Of a stretch of 64,000 bases of DNA, positions 20,649 to 28,655 are shown piece after piece (positions within the stretch are counted from its first letter, which is position 1; every line of letters begins with the position of its first letter). Source of the stretch: Pseudoxanthomonas sangjuensis (lineage in GTDB: Bacteria > Pseudomonadota > Gammaproteobacteria > Xanthomonadales > Xanthomonadaceae); NCBI RefSeq assembly GCF_010211755.1, contig NZ_PDWR01000014.1, forward strand, positions 23,579-87,578. Direction: 5' to 3'. The position numbers and the translations under genes are program-made. The notes below the pieces were generated by a model. That model did not search any database and was not told the DNA's origin. It saw nothing but the letters and a program-made list of their open reading frames with translations.

Positions 20649-21731
20649 ATGTCGCTGCTTGTGCTGATAGGAACAAAAGCGCAGTTCATTAAGATGGCCC
20701 CGGTTCTGCGCGAGATGGATAAACGTTTAGTGCCGTATCGATTGGTATACACCGGACAGCACAGTGAAACATTCGATCTGCTAGAAGCCGCATTCGGCAC
20801 CCGTCCTCCGGATGATGTGTTGGTCCCTGATTTCGAAGCGGCAACGCACCGCAGCTTCCTGTCTTGGATTTTCCGCTATTGGCAGGCTGTGCTGGTCCGG
20901 ATGCGTTCGGATGCATGGAAGGGCGTGAGCCTTGGGCTGGTGCATGGAGACACGGCTTCAACGCTATTTGGAGCGATCGCCATTCGCTTCGCTGGCGGCA
21001 TGGTCGGGCATATCGAAGCAGGCTTGCGCTCGCCGCGACTGCTTGAGCCGTTCCCAGAAGAAATCATTCGTCGCTTGGTATCGCGCATGTCGCATCTGCA
21101 TTTTGTTCCAGACGACAACGCAGAAAGGAATCTTGCCGGTGTCGGCGGCCGCGTGATCCATACACAGGGAAATACCCTGAAGGACGCATTGGCGATGTCC
21201 CTGCAGCGGCTGTCGGAGAGCGAGCGATCTGGTGGCAATGGCGGTTATGCCGTCGTATCCATGCACCGCAGTGAGAATCTCTCCAGCAAGGCGGTCTTTG
21301 ACATGCTGATGGGTGCGGTGATCGATGCTGCAGAAGTTGTCCCGATCAAGTTCGTCCTGCATCCGGCTACGCGGGAAAAGATTGGTGCGAGCGAATGGTT
21401 GGCCCGCCTCCAGCGGGTTCCTGCGCTGGAACTGCTGGAGCGCATGGACTACCCGGATTTCGTCAGATTGCTAGTGGGCGCCCGCTTCCTGATGACCGAT
21501 GGGGGCAGCAATCAGGAAGAAGCCGCCATGATGGGGTTGCCCACCCTCCTTTTAAGACGCACGACCGAACGGATGGACGGTGTTGGTGGCGTCGTGGAGG
21601 TGTCCGGGCTCGATCCGGTTCGAATTCGCGAATTCGTGAATCGACATGCACAAGGTGGCTGGAGCCTGCGCTTGATCGATGGCGGTTCGCCGACCGGCGT
21701 CCTGGTGGATGTCCTGCAGGCATATGCATGA
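20649..21731 (+). CDS. UDP-N-acetylglucosamine 2-epimerase-like protein (WecB family)
   Basis: 360-residue GT-B fold protein of the non-hydrolysing UDP-GlcNAc 2-epimerase family, which makes UDP-ManNAc for surface sugars. Recognisable parts are IGTKAQFIKMAPVL, LVHGDTASTLFGA, GHIEAGLRSP, EPFPEEIIRRLVSRM, VSMHRSENL and TDGGSNQEEAAMMGLPTL. Several differ from the canonical sites (GTRPE reads GTKAQ; SGG reads GGS), so it may use another substrate. Codon use is visibly richer in AAA, GAT and TTG than in neighbouring housekeeping genes, suggesting transfer. Its stop overlaps the next start in ATGA. Confidence 0.85.
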   Translation: MSLLVLIGTKAQFIKMAPVLREMDKRLVPYRLVYTGQHSETFDLLEAAFGTRPPDDVLVPDFEAATHRSFLSWIFRYWQAVLVRMRSDAWKGVSLGLVHGDTASTLFGAIAIRFAGGMVGHIEAGLRSPRLLEPFPEEIIRRLVSRMSHLHFVPDDNAERNLAGVGGRVIHTQGNTLKDALAMSLQRLSESERSGGNGGYAVVSMHRSENLSSKAVFDMLMGAVIDAAEVVPIKFVLHPATREKIGASEWLARLQRVPALELLERMDYPDFVRLLVGARFLMTDGGSNQEEAAMMGLPTLLLRRTTERMDGVGGVVEVSGLDPVRIREFVNRHAQGGWSLRLIDGGSPTGVLVDVLQAYA

Positions 21732-22648
21732 CGAAGGGTGCCGACCGCGCTTCTATGGCCCGGCGCATTATCCCCACCCTCGTATTCTTGGTGGGCGTTG
21801 GGTTCTGCCTTTCACTGGCTTGGAAGTTGGGTGCGAGGACAGTAGGCGGCGTTCCGAGCGTCCGTGCCATCGAATGGGCGGGATTGAGCATCTGGATGAT
21901 CGTGCAATTGCTGCTCTCTGCGGCAGCATGGCAAAAATACTGGTTCTCCTTCGTATCGATGCGTTTGCCGTGGGCGGCCGCTTTTCGCCAACTGGGGCTT
22001 CTGCTGATAGGGAAATACGTTCCCGGCGGCGTGTTCGGCTTTTTGGCACGGTTATATTCGGGAGACGGTACGACGCGCGCAAGGCAACTTGCGGCCGGCC
22101 TGGCGGAGCAAATGATCGGCGCGGGCATGGCGATTTCGTTGGGAGGGTTGTTCTATCTGGCGACCAGGTTGCACCATGTCGCCATATTGCTCGCCATCCC
22201 GGTGCTACCCTTGCTTGCAACGGGCGCCATCCTGTTGGCGTCGAAGGCAGGGAACAGGTTCCCGCGTCTGTCAGTGATGCCAGGGTTCCACGTCCGTTCC
22301 TTGTTGGTTGCGGCAGCGCTTTGCTTAATTCAGCAATTGCTGTGGTCGTTGCTGGTCGGTTGGTTGTCGTGGCGCTTGTTCGATGCTTCTTGCAGCATCA
22401 TCCTTGGCGTGGTTGGATCGTTCGGCCTGGCGGTGGGGGCGGGGGTGTTGGTGTTGATTTCGCCCGGAGGCATTGGCGTACGGGAGGGAGCCATGGTCGC
22501 GCTTTCCGGCGAGTGGCTGGGTTTGGAGCGTGCGTTGTTGCTGGCGAGTCTTCTAAGACTGGCGAGCGTGGGACTGGACTTGCTGGCTGGCTTGTTTGCG
22601 TTATTTTCGAACGGACACAGGCCGAAAGCGCAACTGGATAAATCATGA
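21728..22648 (+). CDS. Lysylphosphatidylglycerol synthase TM-region (UPF0104) membrane protein
   Basis: 306-residue polytopic inner-membrane protein with about seven or eight hydrophobic segments and no soluble domain. The end has the family's typical glycine patch VLISPGGIGVREGAMVAL and, earlier, LIGKYVPGGVFGFLAR. The family equals the membrane half of MprF, but free-standing members are common in polysaccharide and glycolipid clusters and their exact role (flippase or transferase partner) is unsettled. The start overlaps the epimerase stop and the stop overlaps the methyltransferase start, so the three genes form one translational unit. Confidence 0.8.
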   Translation: MTKGADRASMARRIIPTLVFLVGVGFCLSLAWKLGARTVGGVPSVRAIEWAGLSIWMIVQLLLSAAAWQKYWFSFVSMRLPWAAAFRQLGLLLIGKYVPGGVFGFLARLYSGDGTTRARQLAAGLAEQMIGAGMAISLGGLFYLATRLHHVAILLAIPVLPLLATGAILLASKAGNRFPRLSVMPGFHVRSLLVAAALCLIQQLLWSLLVGWLSWRLFDASCSIILGVVGSFGLAVGAGVLVLISPGGIGVREGAMVALSGEWLGLERALLLASLLRLASVGLDLLAGLFALFSNGHRPKAQLDKS

Positions 22649-23271
22649 AATTCATTGGGAAATGGCTTCCCTTGCTTTCGTTCAGAGGGTCTAGTGATTA
22701 CTGGCGTAGGCGCTATCGCTATGGCGGCGATTCGGGTACCGGTTCCGCCGGAGAATCTGCCGACTACAAGGCGAAGGTGCTCAATCGATTCGTGGTCGAG
22801 CATGAGGTATCCAGCCTGATCGAATTCGGCTGTGGCGACGGTCGCCAACTGGCGCTGGCCCGGTACCCATCCTACCTGGGCATCGACATCAGTCCCGATG
22901 CCGTTGCGCTGTGCCGCGAGAAATTCGCCACGGATCCCGGCAAGGCATTCATGCTGGCAGACGATTATCGCGGACAGACCGCGGACGCGGCGCTGTCGCT
23001 GGACGTGATTTTCCACCTGGTCGAGGATGGCGTGTACCGCGCCTACATGGACCGGCTGTTCGCGGCAGCCGACAAGTACGTCGTGATTTATTCCACGGTC
23101 GATGAGGCCGGAGGACGCACTCTGCGCCATGTGCGCCATCGCAAGGTGGCCGATGACGTGGCGTTCTGGTTTCCGGCGTTTGAGCGCATGTCGTCCTTCG
23201 AGGCGACGCTGGCGCCGCCGGACCCGTCCTGGAACGAGGGCGCGCGTTTCCTGCTGTACGCGCGCAAGTGA
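22645..23271 (+). CDS. Class I SAM-dependent methyltransferase
   Basis: 208-residue predicted methyltransferase. Motif I is LIEFGCGDGRQLALA near residue 58, followed by GIDISPDAVALCREKF (motif II, ribose-binding acidic residue) and the short segment ALSLDVIFHLVEDGVY (motif IV). No hydrophobic anchor is seen, so it is likely cytosolic. It overlaps the previous gene by ATGA. In this setting a sugar or lipid-linked sugar is the likely substrate, but this is not visible in the sequence. It is convergent with the next minus-strand gene. Confidence 0.82.
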   Translation: MKFIGKWLPLLSFRGSSDYWRRRYRYGGDSGTGSAGESADYKAKVLNRFVVEHEVSSLIEFGCGDGRQLALARYPSYLGIDISPDAVALCREKFATDPGKAFMLADDYRGQTADAALSLDVIFHLVEDGVYRAYMDRLFAAADKYVVIYSTVDEAGGRTLRHVRHRKVADDVAFWFPAFERMSSFEATLAPPDPSWNEGARFLLYARK

Positions 23272-23391
23272 GGTTTGCGGGCCGGCTGGCCGTTCGCAAG
23301 ACCTTGAATGTCCTGCCGCTCCAATGATTTGAAGGTTGCTACTGCCATCCCGCGGCTCAAGTTGCCGCGGGATCCCCGCCTGCAGTCGAGT

Positions 23392-25314
23392 TCATGGCGC
23401 GCCGCCGCCGCTCTTCCCGTTTGATCCTTGCTCCTTGGCCTTCAGCAGATTGGCCTCGAAGGTCCGCACCTCGGGATAGTCGGGATGCCAGGCGGGCGTG
23501 GTGGCCTTGAGCCGGGACAGCATGTCCTCGGCGGATTCGAAATCGCCGAGGTACAGGTCGAGATAGGCAACTCGGAGCCGGAGATCGGTCGTCTGAGTTT
23601 CTTCCGGGATGCCGGCGATCAGCGTCCGTTGCAAGCGTGGGTCGCTCTCCATCTGCGCCTGCATCACCTGGAAGAACGTTTGCCCGAGCGGCAGTCGTCG
23701 TGACCTGTAGAGCGCCGTTGCATCGTCGACATGGGCGCGGAACGCAGCGTCGAAGCCGGGCTGGCAACGGTGGCTCAGCAGCAAGGACAGGGTCGCCCCA
23801 TACAGGTAATCGTTGCGGATCGAGAAATCGTCGGGGTGCGTCCGGATGTGGCGCCGCATGTCATCCCAGCGCACCGGGGTTCCCGCCTTGCAGCCAAGGA
23901 ACATGTCGTACAGCAGGAGCCCGTAGTGATCGGGATTGGCGCCAATCGCCGCTTCTACCCGCTGGTATGCCAGGTCGTCGCGGCCGTTGTTGCTTTCAAG
24001 GCGCGCCATTTCCAGCTGTGCGCGGGCGGAGTTGGGATGATGCCGGGCTTCGAACGCGATGAATTTCACGTCCGTGGACCAGGTGTCGCTGCGGATCGAA
24101 GTCAGTCCAGCCATCAGCACCACCAGCACCGCGCCGGTCGCGACGGCCGTGCGGGCCGAGATCGCTTTCCCCAGCGTGGCGACGCCGCGGGCCAGCAGCA
24201 GCATGGGGCCCAGCAATGCCAGGTAGTTGCGGTGCTCGAACTTGAGTTCGAGCGGCAGGACGGTGGATTCGAGCAGATGGCAGGCAAGGAACCAGTAGAT
24301 GGCGAACGTGACGAACGGATAGCGCCTGCGCACCAGCGCCGCGGCGGATGCCATGGCCAGCAGTACCAGGGGGGCAATCCACCAGCCGGCAGTGGAGAGC
24401 CGGATCACGGGAGTGTCGTCGAGCAGCAGTCCCATGCGCTGGGGCAGGGGGACGAAAATGCTGGTCAGGTAGTCGAGCAGGATCCAGGATTCCGAAATCA
24501 GCCGTTCGAGCGGCGCGAAATGGCGGCCCGAATAGCCCGCCGAAATCTTGGGCCACAGCGCCACGGCAGCCGCAAGGCCCGCCAGCACGGGCAGGTACAC
24601 GGCGGTCCAGGCGAAGACCCGCTTGCCCGGCGTGTCGCGGAAAGTTTCGCGGCTGGCATCGGGCACGGCCAGCCAGATCGCCAGCAGCATGAAAGGAACC
24701 AGCGCGCCGGTTTCCTTCGACAGCAGGGCCAGTACGGCCAGCAATCCGACGATCGCGGTCCGCAGCACGCCGCTGGCGGGCGTGCGCAGCGCGCCCGGGC
24801 GCAGCAGCGGGGCCACGGCGGCGGTCACCGACAGCAGGATGAAGGTGCCGGACAGCAGGGTCATGCGCTGGACCACGTACAGCACGCTGCTGACCTGCAA
24901 GGGATGGAGGGTCCACAGCATTGCCGCCAGCAGGGCCATGTACTTCGTGGTGTTGGCTTGGTCGGGCCGGGGGGAAAGTGCGCCGGCGATCAGGATGCAC
25001 AGCCGCCACAGCAGGAAGCCGTTGATGCCGTGGACCAGCAGGTTGAACAGCTTGAAGCCGAACGAGTGCCCGTCGCCCATTGCCTGCTGCAACAGCAGTG
25101 TCAGGTTGGATATCGGGCGTAGCAGCAAGCCGGACGGGTTGTTCAATATGCCCCGGTAGACATTGCCCAGATCCAGCTGGTCGATGCGCAGGGTTTCCAG
25201 GTTGGCCAGGTCGTCCAGCAGGAACGGGCCGCTGAGTCCCGGGACGAAAACCAGCAGGCAGGCCGCCAGCGCCAGCAGTGGCAGAAGGATGCGAGTGGCT
25301 TGGCGCCAGTCCAT
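23392..25314 (-). CDS. GT-C type (TMTC-like) membrane protein with TPR tail
   Basis: 640-residue protein: about 10-11 transmembrane segments in the first 430 residues, then a soluble TPR-like domain. The first large loop has an acidic pair (GPFLLDDLANLE, Asp34-Asp35), then RPISNLTLLLQQAMGDG and LHPLQVSSVLYVVQRM, which match the layout of TMTC-type O-mannosyltransferases and related bacterial GT-C enzymes using polyprenyl-linked sugars. It lies directly downstream of pilA on the same strand, so pilin is a plausible acceptor (inference). The start ATG 25314 is chosen because the in-frame TTG at 25383 falls in the pilA terminator; ATG 25344 is also possible. Confidence 0.72.
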   Translation of the reverse strand: MDWRQATRILLPLLALAACLLVFVPGLSGPFLLDDLANLETLRIDQLDLGNVYRGILNNPSGLLLRPISNLTLLLQQAMGDGHSFGFKLFNLLVHGINGFLLWRLCILIAGALSPRPDQANTTKYMALLAAMLWTLHPLQVSSVLYVVQRMTLLSGTFILLSVTAAVAPLLRPGALRTPASGVLRTAIVGLLAVLALLSKETGALVPFMLLAIWLAVPDASRETFRDTPGKRVFAWTAVYLPVLAGLAAAVALWPKISAGYSGRHFAPLERLISESWILLDYLTSIFVPLPQRMGLLLDDTPVIRLSTAGWWIAPLVLLAMASAAALVRRRYPFVTFAIYWFLACHLLESTVLPLELKFEHRNYLALLGPMLLLARGVATLGKAISARTAVATGAVLVVLMAGLTSIRSDTWSTDVKFIAFEARHHPNSARAQLEMARLESNNGRDDLAYQRVEAAIGANPDHYGLLLYDMFLGCKAGTPVRWDDMRRHIRTHPDDFSIRNDYLYGATLSLLLSHRCQPGFDAAFRAHVDDATALYRSRRLPLGQTFFQVMQAQMESDPRLQRTLIAGIPEETQTTDLRLRVAYLDLYLGDFESAEDMLSRLKATTPAWHPDYPEVRTFEANLLKAKEQGSNGKSGGGAP

Positions 25315-25373
25315 GCGGATAGTCCTGGGAGGTGCCGGGATCATCGTGCGCCCATGGTTGGAATGGGTCCGGG

Positions 25374-25405
25374 AAAAAAGCAACCCCGGCCGGGGCCGGG
25401 GTTGC
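25374..25405 (-). terminator. pilA rho-independent terminator
   Basis: On the minus strand a 12-bp perfect stem (GCAACCCCGGCC, two-base loop, complement; 25380-25405) is followed directly by six T. It is 30 bp after the pilA stop and should separate the abundant pilin message from the downstream GT-C gene. Confidence 0.9.
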
Positions 25406-25435
25406 GGGTACGCATTGAAGCTTTGCCAGCGTAAC

Positions 25436-25843
25436 TTACTGGCAGGTGCCGGGGCGATAGCGCGGCGGAATGGTGGAGTTAGGACCGCAAACCCAAGCCA
25501 CCGTGCCCTGCGTGGTGTTCGCGGTGCCGGTCAGGACGATCGTGCCGGTCACGCCCGGGATGCTCTTGGAGGTCGCGGTCACCACGCAGCCGGCGTTGGC
25601 GACGCTGGCGACATAATGCGAGGTCTGGGTCGGCAGGATGTTGCCGGTCGGACAGGCGCTGTTGGAGGCGACGTATTCCGCGATCGCGGTACGGCCGGAC
25701 GAGGCGGCGGTGATGACTTCCGACACCTTGGCCTTCTTGGTGTAGTCGCTGTACGCCGGCAGCGCAATGGCGGCCAGGATGGCGATGATGGCCACCACGA
25801 TCATCAGTTCGATGAGGGTGAAGCCCTGCATGTTCTTCTTCAT
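25436..25843 (-). CDS. pilA: PilA, type IV major pilin (prepilin)
   Basis: 135-residue type IVa prepilin. The short leader MKKNMQG ends in Gly7, cut by PilD; Phe8 becomes the methylated N terminus and Glu12 is the conserved +5 glutamate. The hydrophobic helix is [19 protein letters not shown]. Four cysteines (64, 86, 119, 134) allow a C-terminal disulfide loop from Cys119 to Cys134. Residues 72-115 are rich in Thr and Ser, possible O-glycosylation sites. The start is ATG 25843 with GAGG about 10 bp before; an upstream in-frame stretch has no signal. It has its own sigma54-like promoter and strong terminator. Confidence 0.96.
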   Translation of the reverse strand: MKKNMQGFTLIELMIVVAIIAILAAIALPAYSDYTKKAKVSEVITAASSGRTAIAEYVASNSACPTGNILPTQTSHYVASVANAGCVVTATSKSIPGVTGTIVLTGTANTTQGTVAWVCGPNSTIPPRYRPGTCQ

Positions 25844-25949
25844 AAGGTGAACCTCGGTTTGGTTGATGGAAAGGGACACATTCTTTCCCCCGTGTCCCCC
25901 ATGAAGTGGACCGTGGGTGCCGTGGACAGCCACGCGCAAGGTTCAAGTC

Positions 25950-25964
25950 GCAGGAAACATGCCA
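25950..25964 (-). promoter_or_regulatory. Sigma54 (RpoN) promoter of pilA
   Basis: On the minus strand the sequence TGGCATGTTTCCTGC matches the -24/-12 consensus TGGCAC-N5-TTGC with the invariant GG and GC exactly 10 bases apart. It would start transcription near 25938, giving a leader of about 95 nt before pilA. PilS and PilR, the sigma54 regulators of pilA in Pseudomonas, are encoded at 29.8-33.1 kb. Confidence 0.8.
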
Positions 25965-26046
25965 AACACCTTGCGGGATGCAGTTGGCTTTATCCGCTGC
26001 GAATTTCCCCGAGCGCAGACTAATCTCATGGTTTGCACGGTTCAAT

Positions 26047-26081
26047 TGACCATTTGCGTCAAAAAGTGACGCGAATGGTCA
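26047..26081. promoter_or_regulatory. Near-perfect palindrome upstream of pilA, candidate PilR site
   Basis: Two 15-base arms (26047-26061 TGACCATTTGCGTCA; 26067-26081 TGACGCGAATGGTCA) separated by AAAAG differ from perfect symmetry at one pair. No T-run follows on either strand, so it is not a terminator for the upstream gene. Its centre is about 125 bp upstream of the predicted pilA start site, the distance at which NtrC-family activators bind. The rest of the 454-bp gap (25844-26297) is relatively AT-rich with no other gene seen. Confidence 0.55.
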
Positions 26082-26297
26082 GTCTGGAATCGTGGCACGG
26101 GCCAATTGGAATTTTCCTCACAGAACAAGCAATTGTGGGGGAGTATCGGGCGTTGCAACCCGACGAAAGGCGTGCGCACGATGGGTTCGACGCTGTTGTG
26201 GTGATGGCAATCACGTATTTGACGGGTTGTGTCGACCCGGGTGCCCAAAGACGCATCACGGGTCGTCGATGAGGCCGGATCAGAGTATGACCCGGTC

Positions 26298-28145
26298 TTA
26301 TTCCATCCCCAGCTTTCTGAGCCGCGCAGCAGCATGCGTAGCCAGGTTGGCAGGGGGTATGTGGGCACGGGGGTCCTGCTCAACCTGCCGGTACAGTTCC
26401 GCCGCCTCCTGCGTGCGCCCCAGCTTTGCCAGCAGGTCCCCCATGCGCAGGCGATAGTCGGGCAGCGGCAGCAGCGCCTCGGCCCGGGCTTCGGCGGCCA
26501 GCGCGGCTTCCGTTTCGCCATCGTGTTCCAGCACCAAGCTGTAGTTGTGCCAGACCTCGTGGCGGTCGCGGCGCAGGCGCAGGCCGGATTCCAGTTCGCG
26601 ACGCGCGACCGCGTAGTCCCCGCCTTGCAGGGCAATCAGGCCGCGCAGCTCGTGCGGATCGGCCGCGCCGGGCTGCGACCGTTCCGCTTCATCCAGCGCG
26701 CGCAGCGCGTTTGCCCTGTCGCCCAGCAGGACGTAGCCGTTGGCGATGCGCAGCCAGTTGGTTGCAACGGGCGCGATTCGCGCCGCTTGCCAGATCGAGA
26801 CGGCACCGAGCAAGAGTGAAGCTGCAAATCCCAGCGAAACAGCGGACCAGCGCCGCGCGCGCATCCATTCGTACAGCCATGCCGCCCAGAAAGCCGTTCC
26901 CAGGACGAATGGCGCGACGATGTTGGAACGGAAACGGTCCTCGGCGAAGAACACGGCGATGGTGAAGAGCCCCATCGACACCGGGGCAAGCACCAGCCAG
27001 CCGCGAGCCTGCTGCCGCACCAGCAGCAACAGACCGGGCACGCCGAGCGCGAACAGCCAGCCGAACGGCTGCGGCAGCGCTTTCAGCAGCGGCGAGAAGC
27101 GTTGCTCGTCCCGGTAGGTGCGGTTGTTCGGCACTTCGGTGTACGCGCTGAATTCGCCGAGTTTGCGGAGGCCGTTGCGAACGCTCTGCCATTTGTGCGC
27201 GAGGATGTATGACGTTGCTCGGCTGCGCCAATAACGCTCCACCTGTCCCGCGTCCAGTGGATGTCCGGTGCGACGCTGCGCTTCGGCAGCATAGGCCCGC
27301 TGGACCTCGCTGGGATGGCGGTACCGCACGAAGGAGGGGAAGCCCGACCGCGAAAGGGGGTTTTCCGGGTTGTACAACTGGTGCAGGACTACGCCGCCGT
27401 TGGTGGGTACGAAGCTCCAGCGGCCGGTGGCGGCGACGTTGCGCGCGGTCAACGCGGCCAGCGGCAGGGACAGGCCGAACAGGAACAGCGCGCAGGCGCA
27501 CGCCAGCCGCGCGTGCGGCAGGTCGCGCCAGCGCAACGCGGGCAGGATCGCCAGCGCCAGCACCGCCATCAGCAGCAGGTTCGCGCGCAGCGCCACGCCG
27601 ATGCCGCAGTACAACCCGAATCCCAGCCATGGCAGCAGGCGCGAGGTACGGGAGACGCGCAGGGCGAACCATACCCACCATGCCAGCCACGCGGTAACCA
27701 GCGTGGTCTTCAGCAACATCATGGTGAAAGCCATCGCCGGGCCGAGCGCGGCGTAAATCGCGGCAGCGACCAGTCCGATCTTTGGCCGACCGAATTCGCG
27801 GGCGATCAGGATCAGGGCGAACGCAGTGCCGACATCAGTCGCCACCTGCAACAGGTAGATCGGGAACACGCCACCGGCCAGCTTGAACGAAAGTCCCAGC
27901 AGGTAGCCGTACAGGGGATCCATGAAGCCGAATTCCGGCGTCATGCCTCCGCTGCCAAAGGCGACGTCCAGGCCGAAGCGGCGGTAGTAGTCTTCGTCCG
28001 GCCCGATCTGGAAGGTCAGCGGACTCTGCAGCGCGTACAGCAGGTGCACGAAGCGCAGCAGGGCCACCAGGGCCAGCACGGCGAGGGCGGTCCGCCGGTC
28101 GCGGTCGTGCGGAACGGGGCTGGATGCGTCGGGATGGATGGACAT
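26298..28145 (-). CDS. GT-C family (ArnT/PMT-like) membrane protein with TPR tail
   Basis: 615-residue protein with about 11 transmembrane segments to residue ~455 and then TPR repeats (LRIANGYVLLGDRANALRALDEAE, YRLRMGDLLAKLGRTQEAAELY). The first periplasmic loop carries an acidic cluster, IGPDEDYYRR (Asp50-Glu51-Asp52), as in ArnT/PMT-type glycosyltransferases that take sugars from polyprenyl phosphate. It lies upstream of pilA on the same strand. It is a different GT-C branch from the gene at 23.4-25.3 kb but has the same membrane-plus-TPR plan. The start is ATG 28145 (MSIHPDASSPV). The acceptor is unknown; pilin is a guess from position. Confidence 0.7.
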   Translation of the reverse strand: MSIHPDASSPVPHDRDRRTALAVLALVALLRFVHLLYALQSPLTFQIGPDEDYYRRFGLDVAFGSGGMTPEFGFMDPLYGYLLGLSFKLAGGVFPIYLLQVATDVGTAFALILIAREFGRPKIGLVAAAIYAALGPAMAFTMMLLKTTLVTAWLAWWVWFALRVSRTSRLLPWLGFGLYCGIGVALRANLLLMAVLALAILPALRWRDLPHARLACACALFLFGLSLPLAALTARNVAATGRWSFVPTNGGVVLHQLYNPENPLSRSGFPSFVRYRHPSEVQRAYAAEAQRRTGHPLDAGQVERYWRSRATSYILAHKWQSVRNGLRKLGEFSAYTEVPNNRTYRDEQRFSPLLKALPQPFGWLFALGVPGLLLLVRQQARGWLVLAPVSMGLFTIAVFFAEDRFRSNIVAPFVLGTAFWAAWLYEWMRARRWSAVSLGFAASLLLGAVSIWQAARIAPVATNWLRIANGYVLLGDRANALRALDEAERSQPGAADPHELRGLIALQGGDYAVARRELESGLRLRRDRHEVWHNYSLVLEHDGETEAALAAEARAEALLPLPDYRLRMGDLLAKLGRTQEAAELYRQVEQDPRAHIPPANLATHAAARLRKLGME

Positions 28146-28335
28146 TGCCGGGAGTCGGGATGCGTCGCGCGGGGACGGCAATATAGCCGTTGCGCGCTCC
28201 AGTCCCGCCGTGGCGCGGTGCCAGCTTGGCATGGGTCACGTTTTTTTTTGCGCAACGAGGCTATCGCTACTGCAGTCGTGTCCCGGGCTCAGGCCTCCAC
28301 CGCGTGCGACTTCACGCCCAGGGTCCGCGTCGCCT

Positions 28336-28638
28336 TCATGCCGCTTGCCGGGCCAGGGGCTGGATGCGTTCCAGATCGCCGGCCAATGCGTCGCGGGCGC
28401 GTTCGGTGTCGTAGCGCGCCTGGCCGCGAAGCCAGTAACCGTCCGACAGGCTGAAGTAACGGCAGAGGCGCAGATCGGTATCGGCGGTGATGGCGCGCTT
28501 GCCGGCGACGATGTCGCCGATGCGCTGCGGCGGCACGCCGATGTCCCTGGACAGGCGGTAGCGGGTGATGCCCAGGGGCTCCAGGAATTCGTGCAGCAGG
28601 ATCTCGCCGGGATGGATGGGGGGAAGTTTGCGTGCCAT
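28336..28638 (-). CDS. higA: HigA-type antitoxin (XRE family)
   Basis: 100-residue helix-turn-helix antitoxin. The N terminus KLPPIHPGEILLHEFLEPLG and the HTH region RLSRDIGVPPQRIGDIVAGK are hallmarks of the HigA/VapI group. It follows the toxin gene by 17 bp, the reversed (toxin first) order typical of higBA. It should neutralise HigB and repress the operon by binding the palindrome at 28946-28964. The start at 28638 is chosen from family alignment by eye. Confidence 0.93.
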   Translation of the reverse strand: MARKLPPIHPGEILLHEFLEPLGITRYRLSRDIGVPPQRIGDIVAGKRAITADTDLRLCRYFSLSDGYWLRGQARYDTERARDALAGDLERIQPLARQAA

Positions 28639-28655
28639 GGCTTCGTAACCTCGAA

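Noticed and set aside
23731..25122. Long plus-strand open frame opposite the GT-C gene
   Set aside because: Low-complexity Arg/Gln-rich product and a clear membrane protein on the other strand.
25315..25383. TTG start at 25383 for the GT-C gene
   Set aside because: It lies inside the pilA terminator stem; a message from there would begin in a termination hairpin.
26047..26081. Terminator for the upstream GT-C gene
   Set aside because: The hairpin is strong, but neither strand has a T-run after it, and its place suits an activator site for pilA better.
28241..28249. Run of nine T as a terminator
   Set aside because: The nearby stem is short, the T-run is on the plus strand where no gene ends, and flanking genes are on the minus strand.
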